From an uncultured Phascolarctobacterium sp. (lineage in GTDB: Bacteria > Bacillota > Negativicutes > Acidaminococcales > Acidaminococcaceae): a stretch of 64,000 nt of DNA. The translations under genes were made by a program, and so were the position numbers. Location of the stretch: positions 1-64,000 of the forward strand of contig NZ_CAKPTG010000007.1 of the NCBI RefSeq assembly GCF_934190775.1. The letters run 5' to 3'. Shown piece by piece: positions 33,470-42,428 of this stretch (the first letter of the stretch is position 1; each line of letters opens with the position of its first letter). The notes beneath the pieces were generated by a model. The model saw nothing but the letters and a program-made list of their open reading frames with translations. It had not been told where the DNA came from and ran no database searches.

Positions 33470-36400
33470 TCAGAACGATATCTTATATTCCAGGCCATAC
33501 CAATCCTTGGGATCCTTGGACAGGTCATAGCTGCGGGAATATGTTATATTCATGTGCTTACTGATATCATACTGTCCGAAAATACTTCTGTCGACAGCAT
33601 CGAAGCTTGTTGTATAACCAAGCATAAAGTTATTATTCAGATATTTGCTTACTAGAACATTATACTGGTTTTTCTCGTCTGCCGTCAACTCTTTATTACG
33701 ATCGTGAACGCTTTCAAAGCCAATGCCAGAGCGCGTTTTACCGGTATAAATGCGGAACTGGTCGAGGCCCAGTGTCTGCTTGACAAACATTTCCACGTCA
33801 CCGAGCACCGTCATCTGCAGGCCAACTGTCATCAGATTGGCCATATCATCACTGGTAACCTCATTGCTGCCGGCACTTTCGCGCTGCAGCGTCAGCATAC
33901 GCACAATCGTATTTTGTGTCAGCGGCGGATCACTGGTAAGCTGCAGATCCATTTCACTTACCGGCCCATTAATCTTCATAAAAATGTTGTAACGGCTGAA
34001 GCGCGCTGTGCTGTCCAGATTTACGTTCGGCAAAAAGCTTCCGGGATCAACCCATACCAGACCGGCATTATTCAGCTTAAAGTCGGTACGCAAATATTTA
34101 ACTGTACCCTTATCTGCCTTAATCGTGCCGTCAATCATCGGGAAGACTGTGCTGCCCTTGATATCAATGCCGCCCTTCAGCCAGATATCATACAGATAGC
34201 TGTTGTACAGATGTACCTTCGGCCCCAGCACAAGCTTCATATCCAGGCCGATATTGCTGTCCCCCTCGCTCAGCTCGGGAACTGTCGGCATATTAATCAG
34301 CACGTCATCCAGACGCAGACTGCCGGCAAGCCGCGGGCGGAACGCCATAGGCGGCGCAGCATTACCCTTACGGTTTTTCATGTCCGGGTATTTTTCCGGC
34401 TGCAGAGTTACATCACTGGTAATCGTACCGGTGAAAATCTTAGATGCCAGCTGCGCCTTATCAGCCTTGATATGCAGACTGTAGGCTGTATCAGCATCGG
34501 TATGCAGTGCATAGCTGCCTTCGGCACTGAGCGTGCCCTTGCCTAACTTAGTAGACAGGTTCTTCAGCTGTACAGTATTACCGTTAAACAGTACGTCCAG
34601 ATTGATATCATCAAAAACAGTATTGATATATTTAACCTTAACACTGCCGCCGGCAATTTTTACCGAACCGAACAGCAGCGGCTCCTCCAGCGTGCCTGCC
34701 AGACGGATTTTGCCCTGCGTGTCGCCTACGCCCCATTCCACCATTTTGGTAAGCGCCGGCAAAATTCCCAGACGCGCCTTATCCAGATCCATCACAATGT
34801 TCATCTGCGCATCAGGGTTATGACGCTGCTTCTTATCACGGAACAGATCAAGCGGAATATCACCGGAAGCACTGACGCCATAAGCATCCTTCGTCGCAAT
34901 CAGCTGCTGCAGCTTAATGTTATCGTCTGCCAAGGCCAGCATCGCCGTCATATCGTCTACACTTACGCCTGCAACAGAACCATTGGTAATTTCCAGCGAA
35001 GCAGTTCCCTTAGGATTATCAAAGCTGCCCTGCACCTGCACCAGCATATCAGTTTCGCCCTTAATTTCCGGCGGATCCTTCATAACGGCGGTTACAATCG
35101 CCGGGTTAGCCTTCACTGCCGCAACCTCTATGTCCAACAGCTTCTGCTTGATATCTATCGAACCACCGACAGCAATTATGCCCTTATCGCTGACGCCGTC
35201 CTGCTCCTGCAGCTTGACGTTGTCAAAATGCAGCACACCGCCTTTATCAATGCGTCCTTCAAAACGCATTTGCGCGTAGTTCAGATCATGGATTTTTACA
35301 TTATCAGCTGCAGCCGTAATTTTTACACCCTCGCCATGGCCTTGGTAGCTGAACAGCAGCTCACCCTGCATCAGACCACTGATATCGTAATCCTGGCGCG
35401 CCATGCGCAGCAGGCCACCAATATCGCCCCAAAGGTTCTCTACCTTGCCTTCAATATAGTGCTGAACCAGGTTAAGATTAAGGTCTGCACTATACAGGCC
35501 GTAGTTGACCGGATCATCACGATAAGGCTGCTTAAAGGAAGCGTTCAGCTTATTCACGTCACGACCATTGCTGGCCAGCGTGCCCTGAAGCTCCGTCAAC
35601 GGCTCATTGTTAATCGTGATTCTGTCACTGCTGACTTCACCATCAAAGAAAGGCGCTGTCAGTGTACCGCTCAGATGTCCCTTGGCGTTAACCTTGCCGC
35701 CTAAAGCAACTGTGTCATCACTGATTGGCAAATGCTCCAGGTCAACATTTTGGGCATCCATAACAAAGTTCAATCTGCGGTCAGCAGTCATCGTACCATC
35801 CAATGTAAGTCGTCCATAGAAGGCATCTACTACAAAATCCTGCAAGCGCAGCAGGCCGTCCTCATAAGCATAATGACCGCTGATATTATTAAACAGCTGC
35901 TTGGCCGCACTGCCGTCGGACGCATGCACTTCACCATGAATATAGGGATGACTGAGGCTGCCCTCTATCTGCATCACGTTATCCAGATTACCGGTAACTA
36001 TCTGCGATTTACCCAAAAGCACCATCAGCGGTTCAATGCGCACATTCTTCGTGGTCAGCGTAAGTGCTGCTGCCGGTTCTGCCCCGCGCAGGTCCACTGT
36101 ACCGTTAAGAATATGCTGTCCCTGGTCCATGTTGGCAATAAAATTTTTAAAGCTCAGGATATTATCCTTGATACTGATAAGACCATGTGCCTCATTAAGC
36201 TTCTGCGACATATATTCTGCCTGCGTCAGCTGTACCATGCCGGAAAACTCCGGAGCATCCAGCGTGCCGCCGACATCAAAGCCGGTAGAGCACAGACCGC
36301 GTCCATCCTGACCGGCTGCAGCCAGCAGCGGGTCGATAGGGAAATCAGCCATACGTCCGTGGATAGCAAGTGCACCATCCTTAGCAACTCTGCCTTTAGC

Positions 36401-37759
36401 AGCCAGGGTACCGCCGCCTTCAGCAAAAAAGCTGGCGTCATCAATTACCAGGCCTCTGCCATCATACGTACCGTCAAAGGCCAGACGGTTAAGCTTCAGG
36501 CTGCGCCAGCTGATATCCATTGTATCAGCAGCAGCGTGCAGCGAAATTTTATCCTGCACCAGCTTGGCCAGAACTGCCAGCTTACCGTTGATATGCACCT
36601 GCTCCTGCTGCTTGCCGGGCAAGCTTTGCGTAACCTGCTGCAGCTGCGCATCTGCCGTCAGCACCTGCTCCTTAAGGTCATACGTGCCGTTAGCGGTAAT
36701 CGTACCGCCGCCGTATTGCGCGCTCACGTCATGCAGCTGCACCACGTCCTTAGAAACGTTAAACGGCAGGTGCAGCTTGGTTACCTTATAACCATTATAA
36801 GCCAAAACATCGCTGCTCAGTACGCCAAAGCCGGAAGGTGCGTCAGTATTGCGCAAATCCGCTTCACCCTCCAGGTGCAGCTTCTGCCCGTCAACCACAG
36901 CGTCCAGACTGCTGACGCTCACCAGGTTTTCGTCCGCGCGTACCAGGCCGTCCAGCTGCAGGCTATGCTGCTCGCCTGCCAGGCTCAGCTTACCGCTGAG
37001 CGCTGCCAGCTTCGCTTCGCCGCTGAAGCGCTGCTTGCCGTTCTTGTTTACGTAAAGCAGTGCAAGCTTGCCCAAGCCGCCCTGCAGCTCCTCAACCTTG
37101 CCATAATGCTTGGCCAGAGCAGCATAAGGCGCCAGCGCCAGCTTGTCGCCGGTCAGCTTCATGCTTCCTTCGCCCTTGGTAGTCATCGTGCCTGCCAGCT
37201 TCAGCTTGTCTGCGCCGCTGGTTACAGCAAAGTCTACAGCAAAATCAGGATTGGCACCGCCATCAATGCTGCCATCAACGCCAAACTGCCATTTTCCCTG
37301 CGGCATAGTTACCACCAGCTCGCCCTTGTCTACAGCCAGTGTACCGTAAAAAGGAGTTTCCGTAGAATCCGATGGCTTCAGCAGGTTCTGCATATTCCAT
37401 TTATTTTTGTCATTCATCGTAAGATAAAATTTAGGGCGCACTAAATCAACCCTGCTCAGCGCACGCTCGCTCTTCTGCATAGCCAGCCAGGGGCGCAGCG
37501 TCAGCACAGTGCGCGGCAGCTCGGCTACCTTCCCGCCCTGCGCATCCTTGATGACGATGTCCGTCAGCTCGGCAGTAAGACCGCCTTCCCATTTCATAGC
37601 GCCGATAGACACACTGCCGTTGATGTATTCCGTTGCCAGCTGCTGCATCTGCGGTATGGCCTGCTTAATATACTTAGGCATCACCGTCTGGACTAAAAAG
37701 ATATAGCCTGCTGCCAGCAGAATGATTAATGCTCCAACAAATTGCAGATATTTTTTCAT
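33470..37759 (-). CDS. tamB: TamB-like (DUF490/AsmA-like) envelope protein
   Basis: 1429 residues. One N-terminal membrane anchor (about 7-25), then more than a thousand residues of repeating short beta strands that would form a long lipid-carrying groove. The C-terminal DUF490/TamB domain has DGTIKADKGTVKYLRTDFKLNN, LTSDPPLTQNTIVRMLTL and ends GLEYKISF. TamB-type proteins bridge inner and outer membranes and move phospholipid outward. No TamA is in the window, so BamA may be the outer-membrane partner, as proposed for other diderm Firmicutes. It lies between tolC and the sigma gene, all leftward. Confidence 0.92.
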   Translation of the reverse strand: MKKYLQFVGALIILLAAGYIFLVQTVMPKYIKQAIPQMQQLATEYINGSVSIGAMKWEGGLTAELTDIVIKDAQGGKVAELPRTVLTLRPWLAMQKSERALSRVDLVRPKFYLTMNDKNKWNMQNLLKPSDSTETPFYGTLAVDKGELVVTMPQGKWQFGVDGSIDGGANPDFAVDFAVTSGADKLKLAGTMTTKGEGSMKLTGDKLALAPYAALAKHYGKVEELQGGLGKLALLYVNKNGKQRFSGEAKLAALSGKLSLAGEQHSLQLDGLVRADENLVSVSSLDAVVDGQKLHLEGEADLRNTDAPSGFGVLSSDVLAYNGYKVTKLHLPFNVSKDVVQLHDVSAQYGGGTITANGTYDLKEQVLTADAQLQQVTQSLPGKQQEQVHINGKLAVLAKLVQDKISLHAAADTMDISWRSLKLNRLAFDGTYDGRGLVIDDASFFAEGGGTLAAKGRVAKDGALAIHGRMADFPIDPLLAAAGQDGRGLCSTGFDVGGTLDAPEFSGMVQLTQAEYMSQKLNEAHGLISIKDNILSFKNFIANMDQGQHILNGTVDLRGAEPAAALTLTTKNVRIEPLMVLLGKSQIVTGNLDNVMQIEGSLSHPYIHGEVHASDGSAAKQLFNNISGHYAYEDGLLRLQDFVVDAFYGRLTLDGTMTADRRLNFVMDAQNVDLEHLPISDDTVALGGKVNAKGHLSGTLTAPFFDGEVSSDRITINNEPLTELQGTLASNGRDVNKLNASFKQPYRDDPVNYGLYSADLNLNLVQHYIEGKVENLWGDIGGLLRMARQDYDISGLMQGELLFSYQGHGEGVKITAAADNVKIHDLNYAQMRFEGRIDKGGVLHFDNVKLQEQDGVSDKGIIAVGGSIDIKQKLLDIEVAAVKANPAIVTAVMKDPPEIKGETDMLVQVQGSFDNPKGTASLEITNGSVAGVSVDDMTAMLALADDNIKLQQLIATKDAYGVSASGDIPLDLFRDKKQRHNPDAQMNIVMDLDKARLGILPALTKMVEWGVGDTQGKIRLAGTLEEPLLFGSVKIAGGSVKVKYINTVFDDINLDVLFNGNTVQLKNLSTKLGKGTLSAEGSYALHTDADTAYSLHIKADKAQLASKIFTGTITSDVTLQPEKYPDMKNRKGNAAPPMAFRPRLAGSLRLDDVLINMPTVPELSEGDSNIGLDMKLVLGPKVHLYNSYLYDIWLKGGIDIKGSTVFPMIDGTIKADKGTVKYLRTDFKLNNAGLVWVDPGSFLPNVNLDSTARFSRYNIFMKINGPVSEMDLQLTSDPPLTQNTIVRMLTLQRESAGSNEVTSDDMANLMTVGLQMTVLGDVEMFVKQTLGLDQFRIYTGKTRSGIGFESVHDRNKELTADEKNQYNVLVSKYLNNNFMLGYTTSFDAVDRSIFGQYDISKHMNITYSRSYDLSKDPKDWYGLEYKISF

Positions 37760-37917
37760 GATACTTCACCATTCAATAGTTTAACAAATTTCTATGACAA
37801 AAATATGACAAGACTGTTTTTTATATACTCCGACTTATATTTATTCGACATCAGCAGAAAACATCCTCTTATTGAGAAGAAATTTCTTTAGCAGCGCTTT
37901 GGGAGCATTTGCACATA

Positions 37918-37952
37918 CAAAAAAGCTGGCTTGGACTGCGCCTCACCAGCTT
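37918..37952 (-). terminator. Terminator after tolC
   Basis: AAGCTGG (37923-37929) pairs with CCAGCTT (37946-37952). On the minus strand the stem is followed by six U. It ends the tolC transcript before tamB. The remaining 37760-37917 is AT-rich and holds no gene. Confidence 0.8.
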
Positions 37953-37985
37953 ACTTGTAGCATCAAATATTAAATTAAGCCTTAA

Positions 37986-39410
37986 TTATTTGGCAGCTTC
38001 TTCAGTTGCTTTTGCTGCTTCTGCAGTTTTGGCAGGTTTTTCGGTTGCTTTAACAGCTTTCGCAGTTTTGGCAGCCTGCACATTTACGGCAGTCGCCGGA
38101 TTGGTCATCGGTACGCCGATAGAGGTTTCCAGTGCTGTCTTGGAGGTATTGTAATCATACAGAGCCTGCGTATAGTTGGTCTTGGCCTGAGTCAGAGCAA
38201 CCTGAGCATCGAGCACGTCAGTGTTGGTACCCACGCCAGACATATAACGCAGCTGAGCGATACGGTAATCCTCATCAGCCTGCTCTACAGCCAGCTTGGT
38301 GGTGCTGATGCGTTTTTCTGCTTCGCGCAGTCCCAGATAATTGCTGCGCACGTCCAGATTTACAGCGTTCACGGTATCGCGATAGGTTTCTTCAGCCTTT
38401 TTCAGATCAGCCTCGGCACCATGAATCTTGGACAGGGTTACACCGGTATCGAAAACGTTCAGGCTAACATTTACGCCAACGCCCCATTTACCGTTTTCAT
38501 CACCAGGCCAGTTGCTGTCACTCCATTGCTGAGTAGCACTTGCACTAACCTGCGGCATATGACCGCTGCGGGCAACCATCAATGCGCCTTTTGCAGAATC
38601 TACACCATATTTAGCCTGCATCAGCTCCGGACGGTGCTCGGCAGCATAAGCCAGGCAATCATCCATGTTTTTATCATAAGCATTATAAACCAGCAGGTTA
38701 TCAAGCTGCAGAGTTGTATCCATCGGCAGGCCGACGATTTTGTTCATGTTTGCTTCGGCAACCTGATAGGAGTTTTCTGCCTGAATCAGGGTTTGCTTAG
38801 CGTTGGCCAGCTCCACCTGGGAACGCAGCACGTCAACCTTGGCTACCACGCCAACGTCATACTGTGCCTGAACATTTTTAAGATGGTCCTCCAGACGGGT
38901 AACGGATTCAGCATTCAGCTTTTGCAGATTATCTGCCTGCAGCATTTTGAAATAACCGTCAGTAACGGTAGAACGCATTTCGTTATAGGTGCGTTGTACG
39001 CCAACCTCATTATATTGATAGTTAGCCTTAGCCTGTTTAATGGTACCGCTCAATTTACCGCCGGTAAAAATCGGCAGAGAAGCGCTCAGGCTGTTGGCAT
39101 GGTTATTGCCAATTCCCTTGGTCCAAAGGCCGGTAGTATCTTGATGAAGATCATCATAACCGCCACGTTGGGTAGTATGATTAGCACTGATGCTGATGCC
39201 GCGGCTCTGGCGGGCAGCATTGTAGCTGGCACGGGCACTGTCCAGCTCGTATTGGGCAATGCTTACGGTCGGGTTGGTCTGGAATGCACGCAGCATAGCG
39301 TCGTCCAGATTTAAAGCAACAGTTTCACCTGCAAAAGCACTTTGGCTCAATGCCATGGTCAGTGCTGCAGATAAAAGCAAGAAACGTTTGGTCAATTTAT
39401 TTCTATTCAT
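37986..39410 (-). CDS. tolC: TolC-family outer-membrane efflux duct
   Basis: 474 residues from the ATG at 39408-39410 (GGAGG eight bases upstream). An upstream in-frame ATG overlaps that site and is rejected. The signal peptide ends SAFA. Two OEP repeats cover about 30-440 with the usual helices (EYQLDSARASYNAARQ, AKANYQYNEVGVQRTYNEM, YLGLREAEKRISTTK, DAQVALTQAKTNYTQALYDYN). The last 30 residues are an Ala/Lys/Glu-rich low-complexity tail. It forms the trimeric outer-membrane channel for efflux or secretion. Its own promoter carries a TetR-type palindrome. Confidence 0.9.
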   Translation of the reverse strand: MNRNKLTKRFLLLSAALTMALSQSAFAGETVALNLDDAMLRAFQTNPTVSIAQYELDSARASYNAARQSRGISISANHTTQRGGYDDLHQDTTGLWTKGIGNNHANSLSASLPIFTGGKLSGTIKQAKANYQYNEVGVQRTYNEMRSTVTDGYFKMLQADNLQKLNAESVTRLEDHLKNVQAQYDVGVVAKVDVLRSQVELANAKQTLIQAENSYQVAEANMNKIVGLPMDTTLQLDNLLVYNAYDKNMDDCLAYAAEHRPELMQAKYGVDSAKGALMVARSGHMPQVSASATQQWSDSNWPGDENGKWGVGVNVSLNVFDTGVTLSKIHGAEADLKKAEETYRDTVNAVNLDVRSNYLGLREAEKRISTTKLAVEQADEDYRIAQLRYMSGVGTNTDVLDAQVALTQAKTNYTQALYDYNTSKTALETSIGVPMTNPATAVNVQAAKTAKAVKATEKPAKTAEAAKATEEAAK

Positions 39411-39433
39411 CCGGAAAACCTCCATTTTCTAAA

Positions 39434-39487
39434 ACTGACTAACCAGTCAGTAGTAAAATTATATATTTATTTAGGGCTGTTTGTCAA
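39434..39487 (-). promoter_or_regulatory. tolC promoter with TetR-type operator palindrome
   Basis: On the minus strand TTGACA (39482-39487), 18 bases and TATAAT (39458-39463) make a near-consensus promoter. Seven bases further on is a perfect inverted repeat, ACTGACT, 4 bases, AGTCAGT (39434-39451), at the transcription start. Palindromes of this TGACT...AGTCA kind are typical TetR-family operators, so repression of tolC by a TetR-like protein encoded outside the window is likely. Confidence 0.7.
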
Positions 39488-39494
39488 ATATTTT

Positions 39495-40763
39495 TTAGAA
39501 ATAAGTACGCACGCCCATATAAGTATTAGCTTTATTGCCACGCACATCCATGGTTTCGCCGTAAAGTGACAAATTATCATGCAAACGGTATTCACCGCCC
39601 AAACGCACCTTGAGATCATCAAAATCATATAACTGGGAATACAATCTGAAGTCCCTGCCTAAATCGTAGCTGGCACCGACGCCGAAATCTCCCTGCATAG
39701 CACCCATGCTGAAGGCTGCGTTGCCATACTGACGACCTACGAGAAAATCAAATTTATTGGCATTGCCGATATCGTAACCGCCCATATACAGGAAGGTGTC
39801 ATCTGCCGGGTGCAGCGTTACGCCCAGACTGCCGCGCCAATCGCCGCCCTTGGCGGCAAAGCCGGCGTCAGTCGAAACCTTCGCTTCGGTAAGTGTTCCC
39901 AAAATCTTGTTGGCACGCTCGCTCGTTTCTTTAACGTTGACCAGCGTCTCCTTCAGCGACTTCTGTGTCACCGGATCCTTGGCTACTGTTTCCAGCACCT
40001 CGACAATATTTTCCATACGCTTACTGGTATCTGCCATATTTTGGGCAATGGCAGCCACGTTCTGGCCTGTCTTGCCGTTATTGTCCACACCGGCCATAAT
40101 GCTTTCGATATGGGCCGCCGTGCCGTTCATGCGCTGGCTCAGCTCATTAATCTGATGAATCATCGAGGTAATATCCTGCTGGTTGGCTACTGCCACATCA
40201 GCCATAACCTTCGTGAAGGTATTCATGTTCTCCGCGATATCATTCATGTTCTTAAAGCCGGATTTCATGGACTGCTGGACTTCCTTGTCGCCAAAAACAT
40301 TTTCAAAGGCATTGGCGATATTTTCCATACGCTTCACCAGATCACCGGAAGAAGCAAAGAATTCATCGATACCACCGCCGGCAACACCATTAATCGTGCT
40401 GCCTTCAGCTACATAACCCTGTCCCTGCTTGGCAGGCGGGATAACGCTGACATATTTTTCGCCCATAATACCGTCAGAGGAAATTGTAAAGGTTGCTCCC
40501 TGCGGTATTTTGATATCGTCATTAATTTCTGTGATAACCTCTACCTTATCCGGTGCCACATTAATCTTTTTGACCGTGCCCACCTGCACACCTGCATAGC
40601 GCACAACATGTCCTGGCATCAGGCCACTGACCTGAGGATAGTTAATGCGCAGCTCATAGCCTTTTTTGCCAAAGCTGAAAGCACCCATAAAGGTAATAAT
40701 GCCTGCCAGCACTACTGCGCCGCCTAATGCAAAGGCACCCACCTTAACCTCATTGCTGCTCAT
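39495..40763 (-). CDS. mlaD: MlaD-type MCE protein fused to a C-terminal outer-membrane barrel
   Basis: 422 residues. One inner-membrane helix (about 8-30), an MCE domain (about 38-118: VSGLMPGHVVRYAGVQVGTV, ISSDGIMGEKYVSVI), then about 180 residues of amphipathic helix (the periplasmic needle). From about 305 to the end is a set of short beta strands (SLGVTLHPADDTFLYMGGYD, RDFRLYSQLYDFDDLKVRLGGEYRL) ending VRTYF, an outer-membrane barrel signature. E. coli MlaD has only the first two parts. The barrel-bearing form, known from Veillonella, is thought to bridge both membranes for phospholipid traffic. It overlaps mlaF by 14 bases. Confidence 0.93.
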   Translation of the reverse strand: MSSNEVKVGAFALGGAVVLAGIITFMGAFSFGKKGYELRINYPQVSGLMPGHVVRYAGVQVGTVKKINVAPDKVEVITEINDDIKIPQGATFTISSDGIMGEKYVSVIPPAKQGQGYVAEGSTINGVAGGGIDEFFASSGDLVKRMENIANAFENVFGDKEVQQSMKSGFKNMNDIAENMNTFTKVMADVAVANQQDITSMIHQINELSQRMNGTAAHIESIMAGVDNNGKTGQNVAAIAQNMADTSKRMENIVEVLETVAKDPVTQKSLKETLVNVKETSERANKILGTLTEAKVSTDAGFAAKGGDWRGSLGVTLHPADDTFLYMGGYDIGNANKFDFLVGRQYGNAAFSMGAMQGDFGVGASYDLGRDFRLYSQLYDFDDLKVRLGGEYRLHDNLSLYGETMDVRGNKANTYMGVRTYF

Positions 40764-41520
40764 TTTTCTCCTCCTCTTTCAATTCCATGCCGTTAATAAA
40801 AGCCTTCACGACTGGATTAGTACTGTTTTTTATCTCCGCCACTGTACCCAATTGCTCAATGCGTCCATTATATAGCATAGCGATACGGTCTGCAGCATAA
40901 TAGGCTGATTCCATATCGTGTGTTACCAAAACCGAAGTTACGCCCAGCGTCTGCTGAGTCTTGCGTATCAGCCTGCTGATGGTCATCGTCATCACCGGGT
41001 CCAGACCGGAGGTCGGTTCGTCATAAAAAACCATCTGCGGCTGCATGGCCAGCGCCCGCGCCAGGCCAACGCGCTTTTTCATACCACCGGAAAGCTCTGC
41101 CGGCATCATCTTCTGCGTACCCGGCATGCCCACCATTTCCAATAATTGGCTGACGCGCTCCTGGATTTCCTCCTCCGGCAGCTTAAAATGCCGCCGCAGG
41201 CCGAAGGCTACATTCTCGCCTACGCTCAGAAAGTCGAATAAGGCGGAATACTGGAAAACTACGCCCATATGCTGGCGCAGCCCGTCCCATTCATCCTCTG
41301 TGAAAGCGCTTGCTTCCTGACCGTCAATCACAATACTGCCGGCAGTAGGTGCCAGCAGTCCTGTCAGCAGCTTGATGATGGTGCTCTTGCCGGTACCGGA
41401 AGGACCGATAACCGCCAGCGTTTCCCCCTGACGTACATCCAAATCCAGATTATCAAGAATCACCTTGCTGCCAAAGGCCATTTTAAGTTGTCGGAGCTGA
41501 ATCATTGCTTCGTTTGACAT
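40750..41520 (-). CDS. mlaF: Mla phospholipid transport ATPase MlaF
   Basis: 256 residues. Walker A GPSGTGKSTIIK is at about residue 38, VFQYSALFDFLSVGENVAFGLR is the Mla-specific Q-loop region, ABC signature LSGGMKKRVGLARAL, Walker B MVFYDEPTSGLDPV and switch His VTHDMESAY. It powers the MlaE permease. No MlaB, MlaC or MlaA is present, consistent with the minimal MlaEFD set of diderm Firmicutes. Confidence 0.94.
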   Translation of the reverse strand: MSNEAMIQLRQLKMAFGSKVILDNLDLDVRQGETLAVIGPSGTGKSTIIKLLTGLLAPTAGSIVIDGQEASAFTEDEWDGLRQHMGVVFQYSALFDFLSVGENVAFGLRRHFKLPEEEIQERVSQLLEMVGMPGTQKMMPAELSGGMKKRVGLARALAMQPQMVFYDEPTSGLDPVMTMTISRLIRKTQQTLGVTSVLVTHDMESAYYAADRIAMLYNGRIEQLGTVAEIKNSTNPVVKAFINGMELKEEEKNEQQ

Positions 41521-41532
41521 TTTTCCGGCTCC

Positions 41533-42303
41533 TTACACATACAAAACAATCGAAAGAAAATAGTTGGTGATAAACACCAGAATAATCGAAAGCACTACCG
41601 AGGCTGTAGTCGCCAGGCCAACGCCTTCCGCGCCATTCGGCGCGTTCAGGCCCTTATAGCAGCCCACGATAGCAATTATCGCACCAAAGACACAGCTTTT
41701 GACCATGCCGCCAAACACGTCATAGAACTCCGCCAGTGTCCTGATAGAATTTTCATAAGTAAAGCTGCCGATGCCGGCGTAATAATGCGCCACCACCCAG
41801 CCGCCTACATTACCTATAAGGTTAGCAAAAAGCACTAGCAAAGGCATCATCAGCACCAGCGCAATAAAGCGCGGCACCACCAGATAGCTCACAGGATTGG
41901 CAGCCATAACACGCAGCGCGTCAATCTGCTCAGTAACCTTCATCGTACCAAGCTCCGCTGCAATCGCCGCACCGATACGGCCGGCAACAACAACGCCTGT
42001 CAGCACCGGCACCAGCTCACGCGCCATGGCGATAGCCACAATGCCGCCTACGGTAGAGGACGCGCCCAGGCGCACGAACTCCTTGGCTGTCTGTACGGAA
42101 AAAACCATACCGGTACAGAGAATCGTCATCATCACAATCGGCAGCGAATCTGCTCCCAAAAGTGCCATCTGACGCACAACCTCCTTAGCATCGGCGTCCT
42201 TCAGACGACGCAGCGTTGCCAGCAGCAGCAGCGTCAGCCTGCCGCTGGCCGCACAAAAGGCCAATATTCTGTTGCCCATTGCTTCACAGATAGATTTCAG
42301 CAT
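41533..42303 (-). CDS. mlaE: Mla phospholipid transport permease MlaE
   Basis: 256 residues with the MlaE/YrbE pattern: an N-terminal elbow helix, then five membrane helices, with GADSLPIVMMTILCTGMVFSVQ, GRIGAAIAAELGTMKVTEQIDALRVM and FGAIIAIVGCYKGLNA. It forms the inner-membrane core with MlaF and MlaD, downstream by 13 bases. It is the first gene of its operon; 42304-42428 upstream shows no clear feature. Confidence 0.94.
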   Translation of the reverse strand: MLKSICEAMGNRILAFCAASGRLTLLLLATLRRLKDADAKEVVRQMALLGADSLPIVMMTILCTGMVFSVQTAKEFVRLGASSTVGGIVAIAMARELVPVLTGVVVAGRIGAAIAAELGTMKVTEQIDALRVMAANPVSYLVVPRFIALVLMMPLLVLFANLIGNVGGWVVAHYYAGIGSFTYENSIRTLAEFYDVFGGMVKSCVFGAIIAIVGCYKGLNAPNGAEGVGLATTASVVLSIILVFITNYFLSIVLYV

Positions 42304-42428
42304 TTTTATATCCTTATCTTCAGCTTTTTCTACTTAATTATTATACCGCCAAAATATGGCGAATGTATGACACAAAGAGGCCATACTGATACAGTAATGG
42401 GAAAATTTTTGTTAACCGCCAGACAAAT

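Noticed and set aside
33704..37444. Several long rightward frames opposite tamB
   Set aside because: They are antisense shadows of a GC-rich coding gene, with no ribosome sites and no recognisable domains.
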